Source of the DNA: Actinomycetes bacterium
Lineage (GTDB): Bacteria; Actinomycetota; Actinomycetes; Mycobacteriales; Mycobacteriaceae
Length of the DNA: 35,429 bases
Assembly (NCBI GenBank): GCA_022601275.1
Contig: JAHZIT010000105.1
Span: 1 to 35,429, forward strand
Direction of reading: 5' to 3'
In this document: piece after piece, positions 1 to 8,073 of the stretch
Position numbering within the stretch: the first letter of the stretch is position 1
How the letters are laid out: every line of letters starts with the position of its first letter
Notes under the pieces: generated by a model
What the model saw: only the letters and a program-made list of their open reading frames with translations
The model's database searches: none
Told to the model about the DNA's origin: nothing
Translations under genes and position numbers: made by a program

Positions 1-21
1 GCCGGGGATCGGGTCACCCAC
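1..21 (-). CDS. glpD2: Start of a glycerol-3-phosphate dehydrogenase gene (probable glpD2), cut by the window edge
   Basis: Only seven codons are visible: a GTG at 21-19 followed by codons for G-D-P-I-P-G. An AAGGAG Shine-Dalgarno sits nine bases upstream (36-31, minus strand), which makes a real start likely. The identity is inferred from position: in mycobacteria glpD2 lies directly downstream of lpdA on the same strand, and its protein begins with a short polar stretch containing a similar D/N-P-I motif. The gap to the lpdA stop is 56 bp, so the two are probably co-transcribed. Nothing of the FAD domain is in the window, so the name is provisional. Confidence 0.5.
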
Positions 22-77
22 GTTGACCGACTCCTTGTTACTCGTCAGTACAGTTGTCTGTCTCAGGCTACTTGTGT

Positions 78-1493
78 TCAGTCCAGATCGTCGTGCGCCA
101 TGAGTCGGCGCGCTGCCTCCACGATGGAGCCCGACAGCGACGGGTACACCGACAGCGTCTGAGCGAGGTCGGTCACCGAGATCCGGTTCTGCACCGCCAG
201 CGTGATGGGCAGGATCAATTCCGAGGCGATGGGCGCCACCACCACGCCACCGATCACCACGCCGGTAGCCGGCCGACAGAAAATCTTGACGAAACCGTAT
301 CGGAGCAGCGACATCTTCGCCCTGGCGTTGGTGTTCAGCGGCAACATCAGGGTGCGCGCCGGCACACTGCCGTCGTCGATCGCCGATTGCGGGATTCCGA
401 CCGCAGCGATCTCGGGACGGGTGAAGGTCGCCGACGCGACCGTGCGCAGCCGGATCGGTGACACCCCATCACCCAGCGCGTGGTACATCGCGATGCGGCC
501 CTGCATGGCGGCCACCGAAGCCAGCGGCAGCAGACCGGTACAGTCGCCGGCGGCGTAGATGCCCGCAGCCGAGGTGCGCGAAACCCGGTCGACGGGGATG
601 TAGCCACCGCGCACGAGCTCGATGCCCACCCGATCCAGGCCCAGCCTGTCGCGATGGGGTACTGATCCGACCGTCATCAGAGCGTGGCTACCCTCAACCG
701 TGCGGCCATCGGCCATGCTCACCTTGACCCCCGCGGCAGTCCGGGTCACCGAGTCGGCGCGAGCGTTCTTCACCAACGTCACGCCACGTTCGGCGAATAC
801 CTTCTCGAGCACCGCGGCGGCATCGGAGTCCTCGTGCGGCAGGATCTGGTCCCGGCTGGCGACCACCGTCACCGTCACGCCGAGCTCGGTGTAAGCGTTG
901 CAGAATTCCGCGCCGGTCACCCCTGAACCCACGATGATCAGGTGTTCCGGTAGCTCGGGCAGCTCGTAGAGCTGGCGCCAGGTCAAGATGCGCTCCCCGT
1001 CGGGGACAGCGTTGGGCAGCACCCGGGGGCTGGCACCGGTAGCGATGAGCACCACGTCGGCCTTCAACACACCGACCTTGCCGCCGGGTGTGGTCACCTT
1101 GACTCTGTGGTGGGCCATCCCCGCGGTGTCGTCAACGAACTCACCGTATCCGCCGATGATCGTTACGCCCTGATTGATCAGCTGGCTGCCGATGTCGGCG
1201 GACTGCGAGGCGGCCAGCGTCTTGACCCGGTTGTTGATCTGGCTGAGCGAGATTGTGGCGACGTCGATGCTGATGTCGAAGCCGAGCCCCTGGGCGCGTC
1301 TTAGCTCGGTGCGCACCCCGGTGGAGGCGATCAGCGTCTTCGACGGCACGCAGTCATAAAGGACGCAGGCACCACCGATCCCGTCTGAGTCGACGACCGT
1401 CACCTGGGTGACGTCTCTTCCGTGGGCAGCGGCCACCAGCGCGGCCTCATACCCCGCCGGCCCGCCGCCGATGATCACGATGCGCGTTGCCAC
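78..1493 (-). CDS. lpdA: LpdA-type flavoprotein, NAD(P)H quinone reductase of the disulfide-reductase family
   Basis: This 471-residue protein has the two-dinucleotide-fold layout of flavoprotein disulfide reductases: an N-terminal FAD motif GGGPAGYEA (residues 9-17), a central NAD(P)H fold VGSGVTGAEF, a second FAD motif GIYAAGDCTG and a C-terminal interface domain. The M. tuberculosis orthologue (Rv3303c) is known as a quinone reductase, not a true lipoamide dehydrogenase, because redox residues are missing. Here the active-site segment reads GGACVLYDCVPSK with Cys43 and Cys48 both present, a CxxxxC pair that the M. tuberculosis protein, as I remember it, has lost. The catalytic His-Glu dyad at the C-terminus is still absent: the usual HPTxSE is YPSLSGS. 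The start is a GTG at 1493. Its substrate is therefore uncertain; quinone reduction or a disulfide step are both possible. Confidence 0.9.
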   Translation of the reverse strand: MATRIVIIGGGPAGYEAALVAAAHGRDVTQVTVVDSDGIGGACVLYDCVPSKTLIASTGVRTELRRAQGLGFDISIDVATISLSQINNRVKTLAASQSADIGSQLINQGVTIIGGYGEFVDDTAGMAHHRVKVTTPGGKVGVLKADVVLIATGASPRVLPNAVPDGERILTWRQLYELPELPEHLIIVGSGVTGAEFCNAYTELGVTVTVVASRDQILPHEDSDAAAVLEKVFAERGVTLVKNARADSVTRTAAGVKVSMADGRTVEGSHALMTVGSVPHRDRLGLDRVGIELVRGGYIPVDRVSRTSAAGIYAAGDCTGLLPLASVAAMQGRIAMYHALGDGVSPIRLRTVASATFTRPEIAAVGIPQSAIDDGSVPARTLMLPLNTNARAKMSLLRYGFVKIFCRPATGVVIGGVVVAPIASELILPITLAVQNRISVTDLAQTLSVYPSLSGSIVEAARRLMAHDDLD

Positions 1494-1577
1494 CGCTTCA
1501 ACCTAGGACACCTGGGCGCCCCGAGGGTTCAGATCCTCCGAGCCTGCACGATGTCGGCCGCCTGAGCACGATGCGAC

Positions 1578-1583
1578 TAAGCT
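1578..1583 (+). promoter_or_regulatory. -10 element (TAAGCT) for a leaderless Rv3304-like transcript
   Basis: TAAGCT fits the mycobacterial TANNNT -10 consensus and ends six bases before the GTG start at 1590. Transcription would then begin at or next to the start codon. No Shine-Dalgarno is visible, which agrees with leaderless translation. No clear -35 was seen. Confidence 0.5.
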
Positions 1584-1589
1584 GCTCGC

Positions 1590-2063
1590 GTGCCGATCTA
1601 CGCCGCCTACGGATCAAATATGCATCCCGAGCAGATGCTGCAGCGAGCACCGCACTCCCCCATGGCCGGGACCGGATGGCTGCACGGCTGGCGTCTGACC
1701 TTCGGCGGCGCAGACATCGGCTGGGAAGGGGCGCTGGCCACCGTCGTCGAGGATCCGACATCGCGGGTGTTCGTCGTGCTTTACGACATGACCAGGGACG
1801 ACGAGGCGAACCTCGACCGCTGGGAGGGTTCGGAGCTCGGCGTTCACAAAAAGATCCGCTGCCGGGTTGATCGGTTGTCGTCGGACACCACGACCGACCC
1901 GGTGCTGGCGTGGCTGTATGTGGTGGACGCCTGGGAGGGAGGCATCCCGTCAGCGCGCTATCTGGGAGTGATGGCTGAGGCAGCTGAAATTGCGGGAGCC
2001 CCAGATGAATACGTACACGGTCTGCGCACCCGGCCGGCCAGAAACATCGGCCCCGGCACCTAA
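1590..2063 (+). CDS. Gamma-glutamylcyclotransferase-like (AIG2 fold) protein, Rv3304 family
   Basis: This 157-residue protein begins with PIYAAYGSNM. YGSN is the phosphate/substrate-binding loop of the gamma-glutamylcyclotransferase fold. A WEGSE segment near the middle offers the acidic catalytic residue used by this family. Members release 5-oxoproline from gamma-glutamyl compounds, but the substrate of the mycobacterial Rv3304 group is not established as far as I know. The gene is divergent from lpdA with 96 bp between them. The GTG start is chosen because homology begins at once and a TANNNT -10 box lies six bases upstream. Six 10-bp tandem repeats follow shortly after its stop. Confidence 0.82.
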   Translation: MPIYAAYGSNMHPEQMLQRAPHSPMAGTGWLHGWRLTFGGADIGWEGALATVVEDPTSRVFVVLYDMTRDDEANLDRWEGSELGVHKKIRCRVDRLSSDTTTDPVLAWLYVVDAWEGGIPSARYLGVMAEAAEIAGAPDEYVHGLRTRPARNIGPGT

Positions 2064-2070
2064 GCCTTTC

Positions 2071-2130
2071 CCGTGCCCCGCCGTGCCCCGCCGTGCCCCG
2101 GGGTGCCCCGCCGTGCCCCGGGGTGCCCCG
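2071..2130. repeat. Six tandem copies of a 10-bp GC-rich unit
   Basis: Six consecutive decamers alternate between ccgtgccccg (units 1, 2, 3 and 5) and gggtgccccg (units 4 and 6). They start seven bases after the Rv3304-like stop and run straight into the inverted-repeat copy at 2131. The array is intergenic between convergent genes. It is a candidate variable-number locus that would differ in copy number between strains. Confidence 0.9.
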
Positions 2131-2183
2131 CGAGCGCGCGTGTTTGCACAATGGCGCGCGGCATTTGCCGGCATTTTGCGCGC
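2131..2183 (-). repeat. 53-bp dispersed repeat, copy A (inverted relative to copies B and C)
   Basis: Read outside-in, it starts with cgagcgcgcgtgtttgcac and ends with cattttgcgcgc. It matches copy B (3170-3222) at about 46 of 53 positions by eye when one is reverse-complemented, and the match extends to 2127 with cccg. Its own ends are near-palindromic, so it could fold as a hairpin. It lies two bases beyond the stop of the DUF559-like gene. Confidence 0.85.
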
Positions 2184-2185
2184 AT

Positions 2186-3082
2186 TCATGCCGCCCGAGC
2201 GTGACGAAGCTGCGTATCCAAACGTGCGGTCAATTCCCAAGCGCGATAACGGACATCCTCGAACACGATCGGCACCACGGTCCAGCCGATATCCAGCAGC
2301 GCAGCCTGACGCCGGCGGTCCCGTCGCATGGCCTCGGGCCCCGAATGCCAGGCAATTCCGTCGTATTCCGCCGCGACCCGGTGTTCGGGCCAGGCGAAGT
2401 CGAGCCGCCGGATCTCCCCGTTTGCATCGACGATTTCATGCTGAAGCACCGGAATGGGCAGACCCCCATCGATCATGACCAGACGAGCCTCGCTCTCCAT
2501 GGGTGATTCCGAGCGCGTATCGGCCAGAGAAATGAGATCGCGAACAGCGACAATTCCTCGGCGACCTTTCTGCCCGGCGGCGGCGCGCCATAGGTCGGGC
2601 CGGGTGCAGCTGCCGCTACGCAGGGCCGCGTCGAGTGTGGCCAAAGCTCGCGGACGGCGCAGCGCTCGCCCGACCTCAATAGCCGTCCACGCGGGCGCAG
2701 TCACCCAACGACCGTTCCGAACAACCAACGGTGCTCCGTCACGGCGGTGTACTACCAGACCGTCGGCGCATCGCAACCCGCAGCCTGGTGGGTTGAGGAC
2801 GTGCAAATCGGGCGGCTCCTCGGTATCGAAGCCGAACAGCTCAGCCGCTGTACCGAGGCACACCGCGACCGGCCTCCCGCAAGCTAGGTCCAGGCCACGC
2901 AGCCGGAGTTCGTTGGTAGGTTCGCCCCGGCAGTAGAGGCCATGCCATATCCGTTCCAGCGAGCCGGAATTTACCTGCGCCTCAAAGCTGCGCCGGGTCA
3001 GGTGGGTCAGGATCTGGCCGCTGGTGGCGACGCCGCCTTGCGCCTGCAGCAGCCGGTCGAGTTCGTGGCTCATGGCCGCCAT
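2186..3082 (-). CDS. AbiEi-type winged-helix plus DUF559 (Vsr-like nuclease fold) protein
   Basis: The protein is 298 residues if it starts at the ATG at 3082 (MAAMSHELDRL); an ATG at 3073 is equally possible and neither has a good ribosome site. The N-terminal 60 residues (LLQAQGGVATSGQIL ... GLYCRGEP) look like the AbiEi_4 winged-helix domain, named after type IV antitoxins. The C-terminal 100 residues carry the DUF559 pattern: RLDFAWPE, VAAEYDG and a basic RRDRRRQAALLDIGW helix, ending in a V-P-I-V strand. This corresponds to the Vsr-like PD-(D/E)xK nuclease fold. No AbiEii-type toxin is adjacent, so a toxin-antitoxin role is not supported. Such genes are multicopy in many mycobacteria. 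M. tuberculosis has nothing at this locus as I recall, and here the gene is bracketed by inverted 53-bp repeats. Confidence 0.8.
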   Translation of the reverse strand: MAAMSHELDRLLQAQGGVATSGQILTHLTRRSFEAQVNSGSLERIWHGLYCRGEPTNELRLRGLDLACGRPVAVCLGTAAELFGFDTEEPPDLHVLNPPGCGLRCADGLVVHRRDGAPLVVRNGRWVTAPAWTAIEVGRALRRPRALATLDAALRSGSCTRPDLWRAAAGQKGRRGIVAVRDLISLADTRSESPMESEARLVMIDGGLPIPVLQHEIVDANGEIRRLDFAWPEHRVAAEYDGIAWHSGPEAMRRDRRRQAALLDIGWTVVPIVFEDVRYRAWELTARLDTQLRHARAA

Positions 3083-3169
3083 CGTCTGCCACACCCGCCC
3101 CGCCGCAGTAGGTGTCGATGGCCATCTGTGGATCGGTTGGCAATTGTGCATCACTCGTCCTGGCCGAGC

Positions 3170-3222
3170 GCGCGCAAAATGTCAGGAATTGCGGCGCGGC
3201 ATTGTGCAGACACGCGCGCTCG
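3170..3222 (+). repeat. 53-bp dispersed repeat, copy B
   Basis: It begins gcgcgcaaaatg and ends cagacacgcgcgctcg. The core is the same length as copies A and C, with conserved ends and a more variable middle. The outer match to copy A extends to 3226 (cggg). It lies 87 bp upstream of the DUF559-like start and 15 bp from the amiA1 stop. Confidence 0.85.
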
Positions 3223-3237
3223 CGGGAAAGGGGGGCG

Positions 3238-4398
3238 TCAGCTGTGCTCGATGATGTTGACCAGCAGCCGAACCCCGACCCCGAGCGCCGACTCGTCCAG
3301 GTCGAAAGTCGGCTGGTGCAGATCCATCTGAGCACCCCGCCCGCTCCACACCCCCAGCCGCGCCATGGCGCCCGGCACCTCCTCGAGGTACCAGGAAAAG
3401 TCCTCCCCACCGCCGGACTGCTGGGTGTCGGCAAGCGCGGCAGGTCCGATCGCCTCGATCGCGTGAGTGAGGATTCGGGTGGAGACCTCCTCATTGACCA
3501 CCGGCGGCACCCCGCGTCGGTACAGCACGGTGTGCTCAATACCCAGCGGAGCCAGTATCGCCGTAACTGTTTCCCGCACAATACCTTCCAGCGTAAGCCA
3601 AGTCTCTCGGCTGGATGTTCGGATGGTGCCGGACAACATGCCGGTCTGCGGGATCGCGTTGGCGGCCACGCCCGCATTCACCGCACCCCACACCATCACG
3701 GTGCTGTTGCGCGGGTCGATGCGGCGCGAAAGCACACCGGGCAGCCCGGTGATCACAGAGCCCAGTCCGTACACCAGGTCGCTGGTGAGGTGTGGCCGCG
3801 ATGTGTGACCGCCGGGCGAGTGCATCGTCACCTCGAGCTGGTCGGCCGCCGAAGTTATCGGCCCCGGTCGGGTCGCGACCCTACCGACCGCCAGCCGTGG
3901 GTCGCAGTGCAGCGCGTAAATCCGCGTCACCCCGGTCAGCGCTCCCGCGGCGATCGCATCGCTGGCACCGCACATCAGCTCCTCGGCCGCCTGGAAGATC
4001 AACCGGACGCCGACCGGCAATTCCGGCGCCGAGGCCAGCGCCAGCGCGGCACCCACCAGCATCGCGGTGTGCGCGTCATGGCCGCAGGCATGGGCAACGC
4101 CCGGCACCACCGACGCGTACGGTGCACCGGTCCGGTCGCTCATCGGCAGCGCGTCCATATCGGCGCGCAGGGCCACCCTGGGCCCGTGCTCGGGGCCGAA
4201 ATCACAGGTCAAACCGGTACCGCCGGGCAGCACCTTGGGGTTGAGACCGGCGTCGGCCAGCAGCGAGGCGACGAACTGCGTCGTGCCGAACTCCTGGCAC
4301 CCGAGTTCGGGGTGAGCGTGCAAGTGGCGGCGCCATCCGACCAGCTCGTCGTAGTGGGCGTTCAGCCACGCGTCGGCCGCCTCCGAGAGCCCGGTCAT
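3238..4398 (-). CDS. amiA1: M20 family amidohydrolase AmiA1
   Basis: This is an M20D zinc peptidase/amidohydrolase of 386 residues. Such enzymes hydrolyse N-acyl amino acids or related amides. Visible marks are the N-terminal HLHAHPELG, the metal-binding ALRADMDALP and HACGHDAHTAM motifs, the AAEE motif with the catalytic glutamate, a GGHTSRPH dimerisation-domain motif and a C-terminal SGGGEDFSWY. The start is the ATG at 4398 because it overlaps the amiB1 stop in a 4-bp ATGA, pointing to translational coupling; a longer version from 4416 is less likely. The upstream partner amiB1 is a paralogue, as in M. tuberculosis (Rv3305c/Rv3306c). The true substrate is unknown. Confidence 0.88.
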   Translation of the reverse strand: MTGLSEAADAWLNAHYDELVGWRRHLHAHPELGCQEFGTTQFVASLLADAGLNPKVLPGGTGLTCDFGPEHGPRVALRADMDALPMSDRTGAPYASVVPGVAHACGHDAHTAMLVGAALALASAPELPVGVRLIFQAAEELMCGASDAIAAGALTGVTRIYALHCDPRLAVGRVATRPGPITSAADQLEVTMHSPGGHTSRPHLTSDLVYGLGSVITGLPGVLSRRIDPRNSTVMVWGAVNAGVAANAIPQTGMLSGTIRTSSRETWLTLEGIVRETVTAILAPLGIEHTVLYRRGVPPVVNEEVSTRILTHAIEAIGPAALADTQQSGGGEDFSWYLEEVPGAMARLGVWSGRGAQMDLHQPTFDLDESALGVGVRLLVNIIEHS

Positions 4399-5573
4399 GA
4401 CGCCCGCCGTCGCCACTGCTCGAGCACCCGGTCGCGCTCGACCGCGTTTTCGGCCAGCGCAACCACCGTGCGCGCCAGCATGATCGAGCCCTCGACCACC
4501 GCGGTGTCTGCGCTCTCACTCACCGCTGCCGCGGTAAACGCCGGTTGGTGCAGGGATGCGCCGCCGGCCTCGACGCCGACGATCGGGTGGATGCCCGGCA
4601 TCAGGTGGGTCACGTTGCCCATGTCCGTGCTGCCCAGCGGCATCGAGGCTTCCACATCCTCAGGAATCGGGGAACGCCCGAGACGGACCATCTCGGCCCG
4701 AAGCGTCGAGGCCAACCAGCCGTCGGGACGCAATTCGGCGTAGGGGGGCGCAGACTCGGCGACGATGTGCTCACAGCCGCTGCCGACTGCGCCCGCAGCG
4801 AAGCATCCGGCCATCCGGGATTGCAGCTCGGACAACGACTCCGAATTCGTCGCCCGCATCGTGTAGCGCAACTCGGTGTGCGCCGGGATGATGTTGGTCG
4901 CCTGACCCCCGTCGGTCACCATGCCGTGCACCATCTGCCCGGGCGCCAATTGCTGACGCAGCAGCCCGACGGCAACCTGGGTGATCGTGACGGCGTCTGC
5001 GGCGTTGAGCCCGAGATACGGGGCGAGGGCGGCATGGGATTCCCGCCCGGTGTACTGGATCTCGGCCTCCGCCAACGCCAGCGAGCGGGCAGCCGCAATG
5101 TCCAGCGGCCCCGGATGCAGCATCACCGTCGCGGCGATGTCATCGAACACCCCGGCGTCGAGCATCAGCACCTTGCCGCCGCCCGCCTCCTCGGCGGGGG
5201 TTCCCAACAGCACCACCGTCAGGCCCAGTTCGTCGGCGACTTCGGCAAGCGCCAGCGCGGTACCGACCGCCGACGCGGCAATGATGTTGTGCCCGCAAGC
5301 GTGACCGATCCCGGGCAGGGCGTCGTACTCGGCACAGATACCGATGACCAGCTGGCCGCTGCCGTAGTCGGCGCGAAACGCGGTGTCCAGACCCGCCGGG
5401 GCCGCGGTGATCTCGAAACCGCGCTCAGCGGCCATTGCCAGGGTCTTGGCGCAGCTGCGGTGCTCGTTGAACGCCAGTTCAGGCTCGGCGTGCAGGGAGT
5501 GAGACAACTCAAGGAGATCGCCGCGGCGTCGGTTCACCGCCTCTTGCACGCATGACGACGCAGCCTTGGGCAT
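4395..5573 (-). CDS. amiB1: M20 family amidohydrolase AmiB1
   Basis: This 392-residue M20 amidohydrolase resembles the AbgB-like branch (p-aminobenzoyl-glutamate and N-acyl amino acid hydrolases). Motifs in order are [12 protein letters not shown], the metal-site segments CAEYDALP and [18 protein letters not shown] with the catalytic glutamate, GRESHAA, and a C-terminal [11 protein letters not shown]. It is the first gene of an amiB1-amiA1 pair joined by an ATGA overlap. It is divergent from deoD with only 49 bp between the start codons, so both promoters must lie in or near that gap. Family and pairing are firm; the substrate is not. Confidence 0.88.
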   Translation of the reverse strand: MPKAASSCVQEAVNRRRGDLLELSHSLHAEPELAFNEHRSCAKTLAMAAERGFEITAAPAGLDTAFRADYGSGQLVIGICAEYDALPGIGHACGHNIIAASAVGTALALAEVADELGLTVVLLGTPAEEAGGGKVLMLDAGVFDDIAATVMLHPGPLDIAAARSLALAEAEIQYTGRESHAALAPYLGLNAADAVTITQVAVGLLRQQLAPGQMVHGMVTDGGQATNIIPAHTELRYTMRATNSESLSELQSRMAGCFAAGAVGSGCEHIVAESAPPYAELRPDGWLASTLRAEMVRLGRSPIPEDVEASMPLGSTDMGNVTHLMPGIHPIVGVEAGGASLHQPAFTAAAVSESADTAVVEGSIMLARTVVALAENAVERDRVLEQWRRRAS

Positions 5574-5609
5574 GGTGGCAGTATCTCACTGCTCTGCTGG
5601 GCGCCGAAC

Positions 5610-5615
5610 TAAGCT
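5610..5615 (+). promoter_or_regulatory. -10 element (TAAGCT) for leaderless deoD
   Basis: The hexamer is identical to the one before the Rv3304-like gene, again in an ACTAAGCT context, and ends seven bases before the chosen GTG at 5623. It supports that start over the in-frame codon at 5566. Confidence 0.5.
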
Positions 5616-5622
5616 ACCGATC

Positions 5623-6435
5623 GTGGACAAACCGGCAGATCCGGCGGTCGAAGCTCAGCTGGCAGCGGCCGCGCTGGCTGAGCGGACCGGAGTCGACGCG
5701 CACGACGTGGCGGTGGTTCTCGGATCGGGCTGGGCTCCGGCGGCGACACAGCTGAGCGAGGCCGGGGGCACGACGGCGATTGTGCCGATGACCGAACTGC
5801 CTGGCTTCACCCCGCCCAGCGCCCAGGGCCACGGCGGCCAGGTGTTGTCGTTGCGGATCGGCGCGCATCGCGTGCTGGTTCTGCTGGGCAGAATCCACCC
5901 CTACGAGGGGCACGAACTGAGCCAGGTGGTTCATCCGGTGCGAACGGCCTGCGCAGCGGGCGCGCACACCGTGGTACTGACCAACGCCGCAGGTGGACTG
6001 CGCTCGGAATACAGCGTGGGCGAGCCCGTGCTGATCAGCGACCACCTCAACCTCACGGCACGCTCACCGCTGGCGGGCGCACAGTTCGTGGACCTGGTCG
6101 ACGCGTATTCGCCGCGACTGCGGGCCATCGCGCGGGAGATCGACGCGACGCTGGCGGAAGGCGTGTATGCGGGCATGCCGGGGCCGCACTACGAGACTCC
6201 GGCCGAGATCACGATGCTCCGCACGCTGGGGGCCGACCTGGTCGGAATGTCGACCGTGCACGAGACCATCTCGGCCCGCGCGGCAGGCGCGCGGGTACTG
6301 GGCGTGTCGCTGGTGACGAATCTGGCAGCGGGGATGACCGGCGAGCCGCTCAGTCACGCGGAGGTGCTCGAGGCGGGCCGTCAGTCGGCCACCCGGATGG
6401 GGTCCCTGCTCTCGGCGGTGATCGAGCGGCTCTGA
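5623..6435 (+). CDS. deoD: Purine nucleoside phosphorylase
   Basis: This 270-residue protein is of the trimeric (class II) purine nucleoside phosphorylase type and converts purine (deoxy)nucleosides plus phosphate to base and pentose 1-phosphate. Visible family marks are VVLGSGW (phosphate loop), [26 protein letters not shown], the MSTVHE segment and VTNLAAG containing the purine-contacting asparagine. The GTG at 5623 gives the usual family length and sits just behind a TANNNT -10 box. pmmB follows after 12 bp on the same strand, so the pentose 1-phosphate released here is probably the substrate of the next enzyme. Confidence 0.93.
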   Translation: MDKPADPAVEAQLAAAALAERTGVDAHDVAVVLGSGWAPAATQLSEAGGTTAIVPMTELPGFTPPSAQGHGGQVLSLRIGAHRVLVLLGRIHPYEGHELSQVVHPVRTACAAGAHTVVLTNAAGGLRSEYSVGEPVLISDHLNLTARSPLAGAQFVDLVDAYSPRLRAIAREIDATLAEGVYAGMPGPHYETPAEITMLRTLGADLVGMSTVHETISARAAGARVLGVSLVTNLAAGMTGEPLSHAEVLEAGRQSATRMGSLLSAVIERL

Positions 6436-6447
6436 TGTGGTGAAACG

Positions 6448-8073
6448 ATGAGCGAACTGCCGGTCGCCGTGGCTGAGTGGGTTTCCCACGACCCTGATCC
6501 CGCCGCCGCTGCGGAACTCGCGGCCTGCAGCGACGACGAACTCGCAGAACGGTTCGCGCGGCCGCTGACCTTTGGCACCGCGGGCCTGCGGGGGCCGCTG
6601 CGTGCCGGACCCAGCGGGATGAATCTGGCCGTAGTGTTGCGTACCACCTGGGCAGTCGCCCGTGTGCTGGCCGACCGCTCACTGGGCGGGATGAGCATCG
6701 TGGTTGGCTACGACGCGCGCCACCGCTCCGCGGAATTTGGCCGAGCTGCCGCCGAAGTGTTTGCCGCCCAAGGCTTTACCGTCACGATGATGTTCGCCCC
6801 GGTCCCCACCCCGGCGGTCGCGTTCGCGGTCCGGAACTCCGGCGCCGCCGCGGGTGTACAGATCACCGCTTCGCACAACCCGGCCGGCGACAACGGCTAC
6901 AAGGTGTACTTTCCCGGCGGGCTGCAGATTGTTTCACCCACCGACCGCGACATCGAGTGCGCCATCGCTGCAGCACCAGCCGCCGACGAGATCCCCCGAA
7001 CACCACTCGCCGCCGCCCGCGCCGAACAAATGCAGGACGCTGCACGCGAACAGCTGCGCGCCTACATCGAACACGCGGCCACCGTTCGCCGCACCACCGG
7101 TTCCGCTCGGGTGGCGCTGACGCCACTACACGGGGTCGGCGGCGAGTTCGCCCTCGACGCGTTGGCACTGTCCGGTTTCAGCGACGTGCACGTCGTCGAC
7201 AGCCAGTTCGCACCCGACCCGGACTTTCCCACCGTCGCCTTCCCCAACCCGGAGGAACCGGGTGCCGTCGACGAACTCCTCGCTCTTGCCGCCGACGTAG
7301 GTGCGGAAATCGCCGTCGCACTGGACCCCGACGCCGACCGGTGCGCGGTCGGTGTTCCGACACCATCGGGTTGGCGAATGCTCACCGGCGACGAAACCGG
7401 TTGGCTATTAGGCGATTACATTCTCTCCCACAGCAAGGGAGCGAGCGCGGTGGTAGCCAGCACGGTGGTGTCGTCGCGGATGCTGGCCGACATCGCCGCT
7501 GACCACGGGGCGCGCCACGTCGAGACGCTCACCGGGTTCAAGTGGCTGGCCCGCGCCGATGACAACATCGCAGATGCGACGCTGGTGTACGCCTACGAGG
7601 AGGCAATCGGGCACTGCGTTGATCCTGCCGCGGTCCGCGACAAGGACGGCATCAGCGCTGCCGTGTTGCTGTGCGACCTCGTCGTTGCGCTGCGCCGACA
7701 GGGACGCACGATGCTCGATGCACTCGACGACCTGGCCCGTCGCTACGGTGTGCACAGCACCGCCGCGGTCACCCGCCGAGTCGAGACACCCCGAGCAGCG
7801 GCAGCGCTGATGGCCCGACTGCGCGCCACTCCGCCGCGGCGTCTGGCCGGCTTCGCCATCTCGATGACCGATCTGGCAGCTCGAACTGACGCACTCGTCT
7901 TCGCCGGCGCTGACGCCACCGCGTCCGTGCGGGTGGTGACTCGCCCGTCAGGGACCGAGCCGAAGTTGAAGTCCTACATCGAGGTTCGTTGCGACGGCGA
8001 GCTTACCGCCGCCCGCGAGCGGGCCGCCGGCCTGCAGGACACCGTCGCCGCGGCCGTGCGGCAGTGGGCCTAA
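6448..8073 (+). CDS. pmmB: PGM2-type phosphosugar mutase PmmB, probable phosphopentomutase
   Basis: This 541-residue alpha-D-phosphohexomutase superfamily enzyme shows all four signature sites: the phosphoserine loop TASHNP (Ser142), the metal loop DPDADR (Asp293, Asp295, Asp297), the sugar-binding GDETG and EEAIG segments, and the phosphate-binding RPSGTEPK near the C-terminus. It is annotated in mycobacteria as phosphomannomutase PmmB. Its length and sequence style resemble the PGM2 branch, whose characterised animal member is mainly a phosphopentomutase. Here it is 12 bp downstream of deoD and near deoA, add and cdd, which favours ribose/deoxyribose 1-phosphate to 5-phosphate conversion. 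Its stop overlaps the stop of upp on the other strand. Confidence 0.9.
   Translation: MSELPVAVAEWVSHDPDPAAAAELAACSDDELAERFARPLTFGTAGLRGPLRAGPSGMNLAVVLRTTWAVARVLADRSLGGMSIVVGYDARHRSAEFGRAAAEVFAAQGFTVTMMFAPVPTPAVAFAVRNSGAAAGVQITASHNPAGDNGYKVYFPGGLQIVSPTDRDIECAIAAAPAADEIPRTPLAAARAEQMQDAAREQLRAYIEHAATVRRTTGSARVALTPLHGVGGEFALDALALSGFSDVHVVDSQFAPDPDFPTVAFPNPEEPGAVDELLALAADVGAEIAVALDPDADRCAVGVPTPSGWRMLTGDETGWLLGDYILSHSKGASAVVASTVVSSRMLADIAADHGARHVETLTGFKWLARADDNIADATLVYAYEEAIGHCVDPAAVRDKDGISAAVLLCDLVVALRRQGRTMLDALDDLARRYGVHSTAAVTRRVETPRAAAALMARLRATPPRRLAGFAISMTDLAARTDALVFAGADATASVRVVTRPSGTEPKLKSYIEVRCDGELTAARERAAGLQDTVAAAVRQWA

Noticed and set aside
2186..3082. Reading the AbiEi-like gene as the antitoxin of a type IV toxin-antitoxin pair
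   Set aside because: There is no AbiEii nucleotidyltransferase gene next to it; both neighbours are conserved housekeeping-type genes.
3112..4743. A 543-codon open frame on the plus strand opposite amiA1/amiB1
   Set aside because: It is antisense to two clear M20 enzymes, rich in Arg/His/Gly and without any family motif. Long antisense frames are expected in GC-rich DNA.
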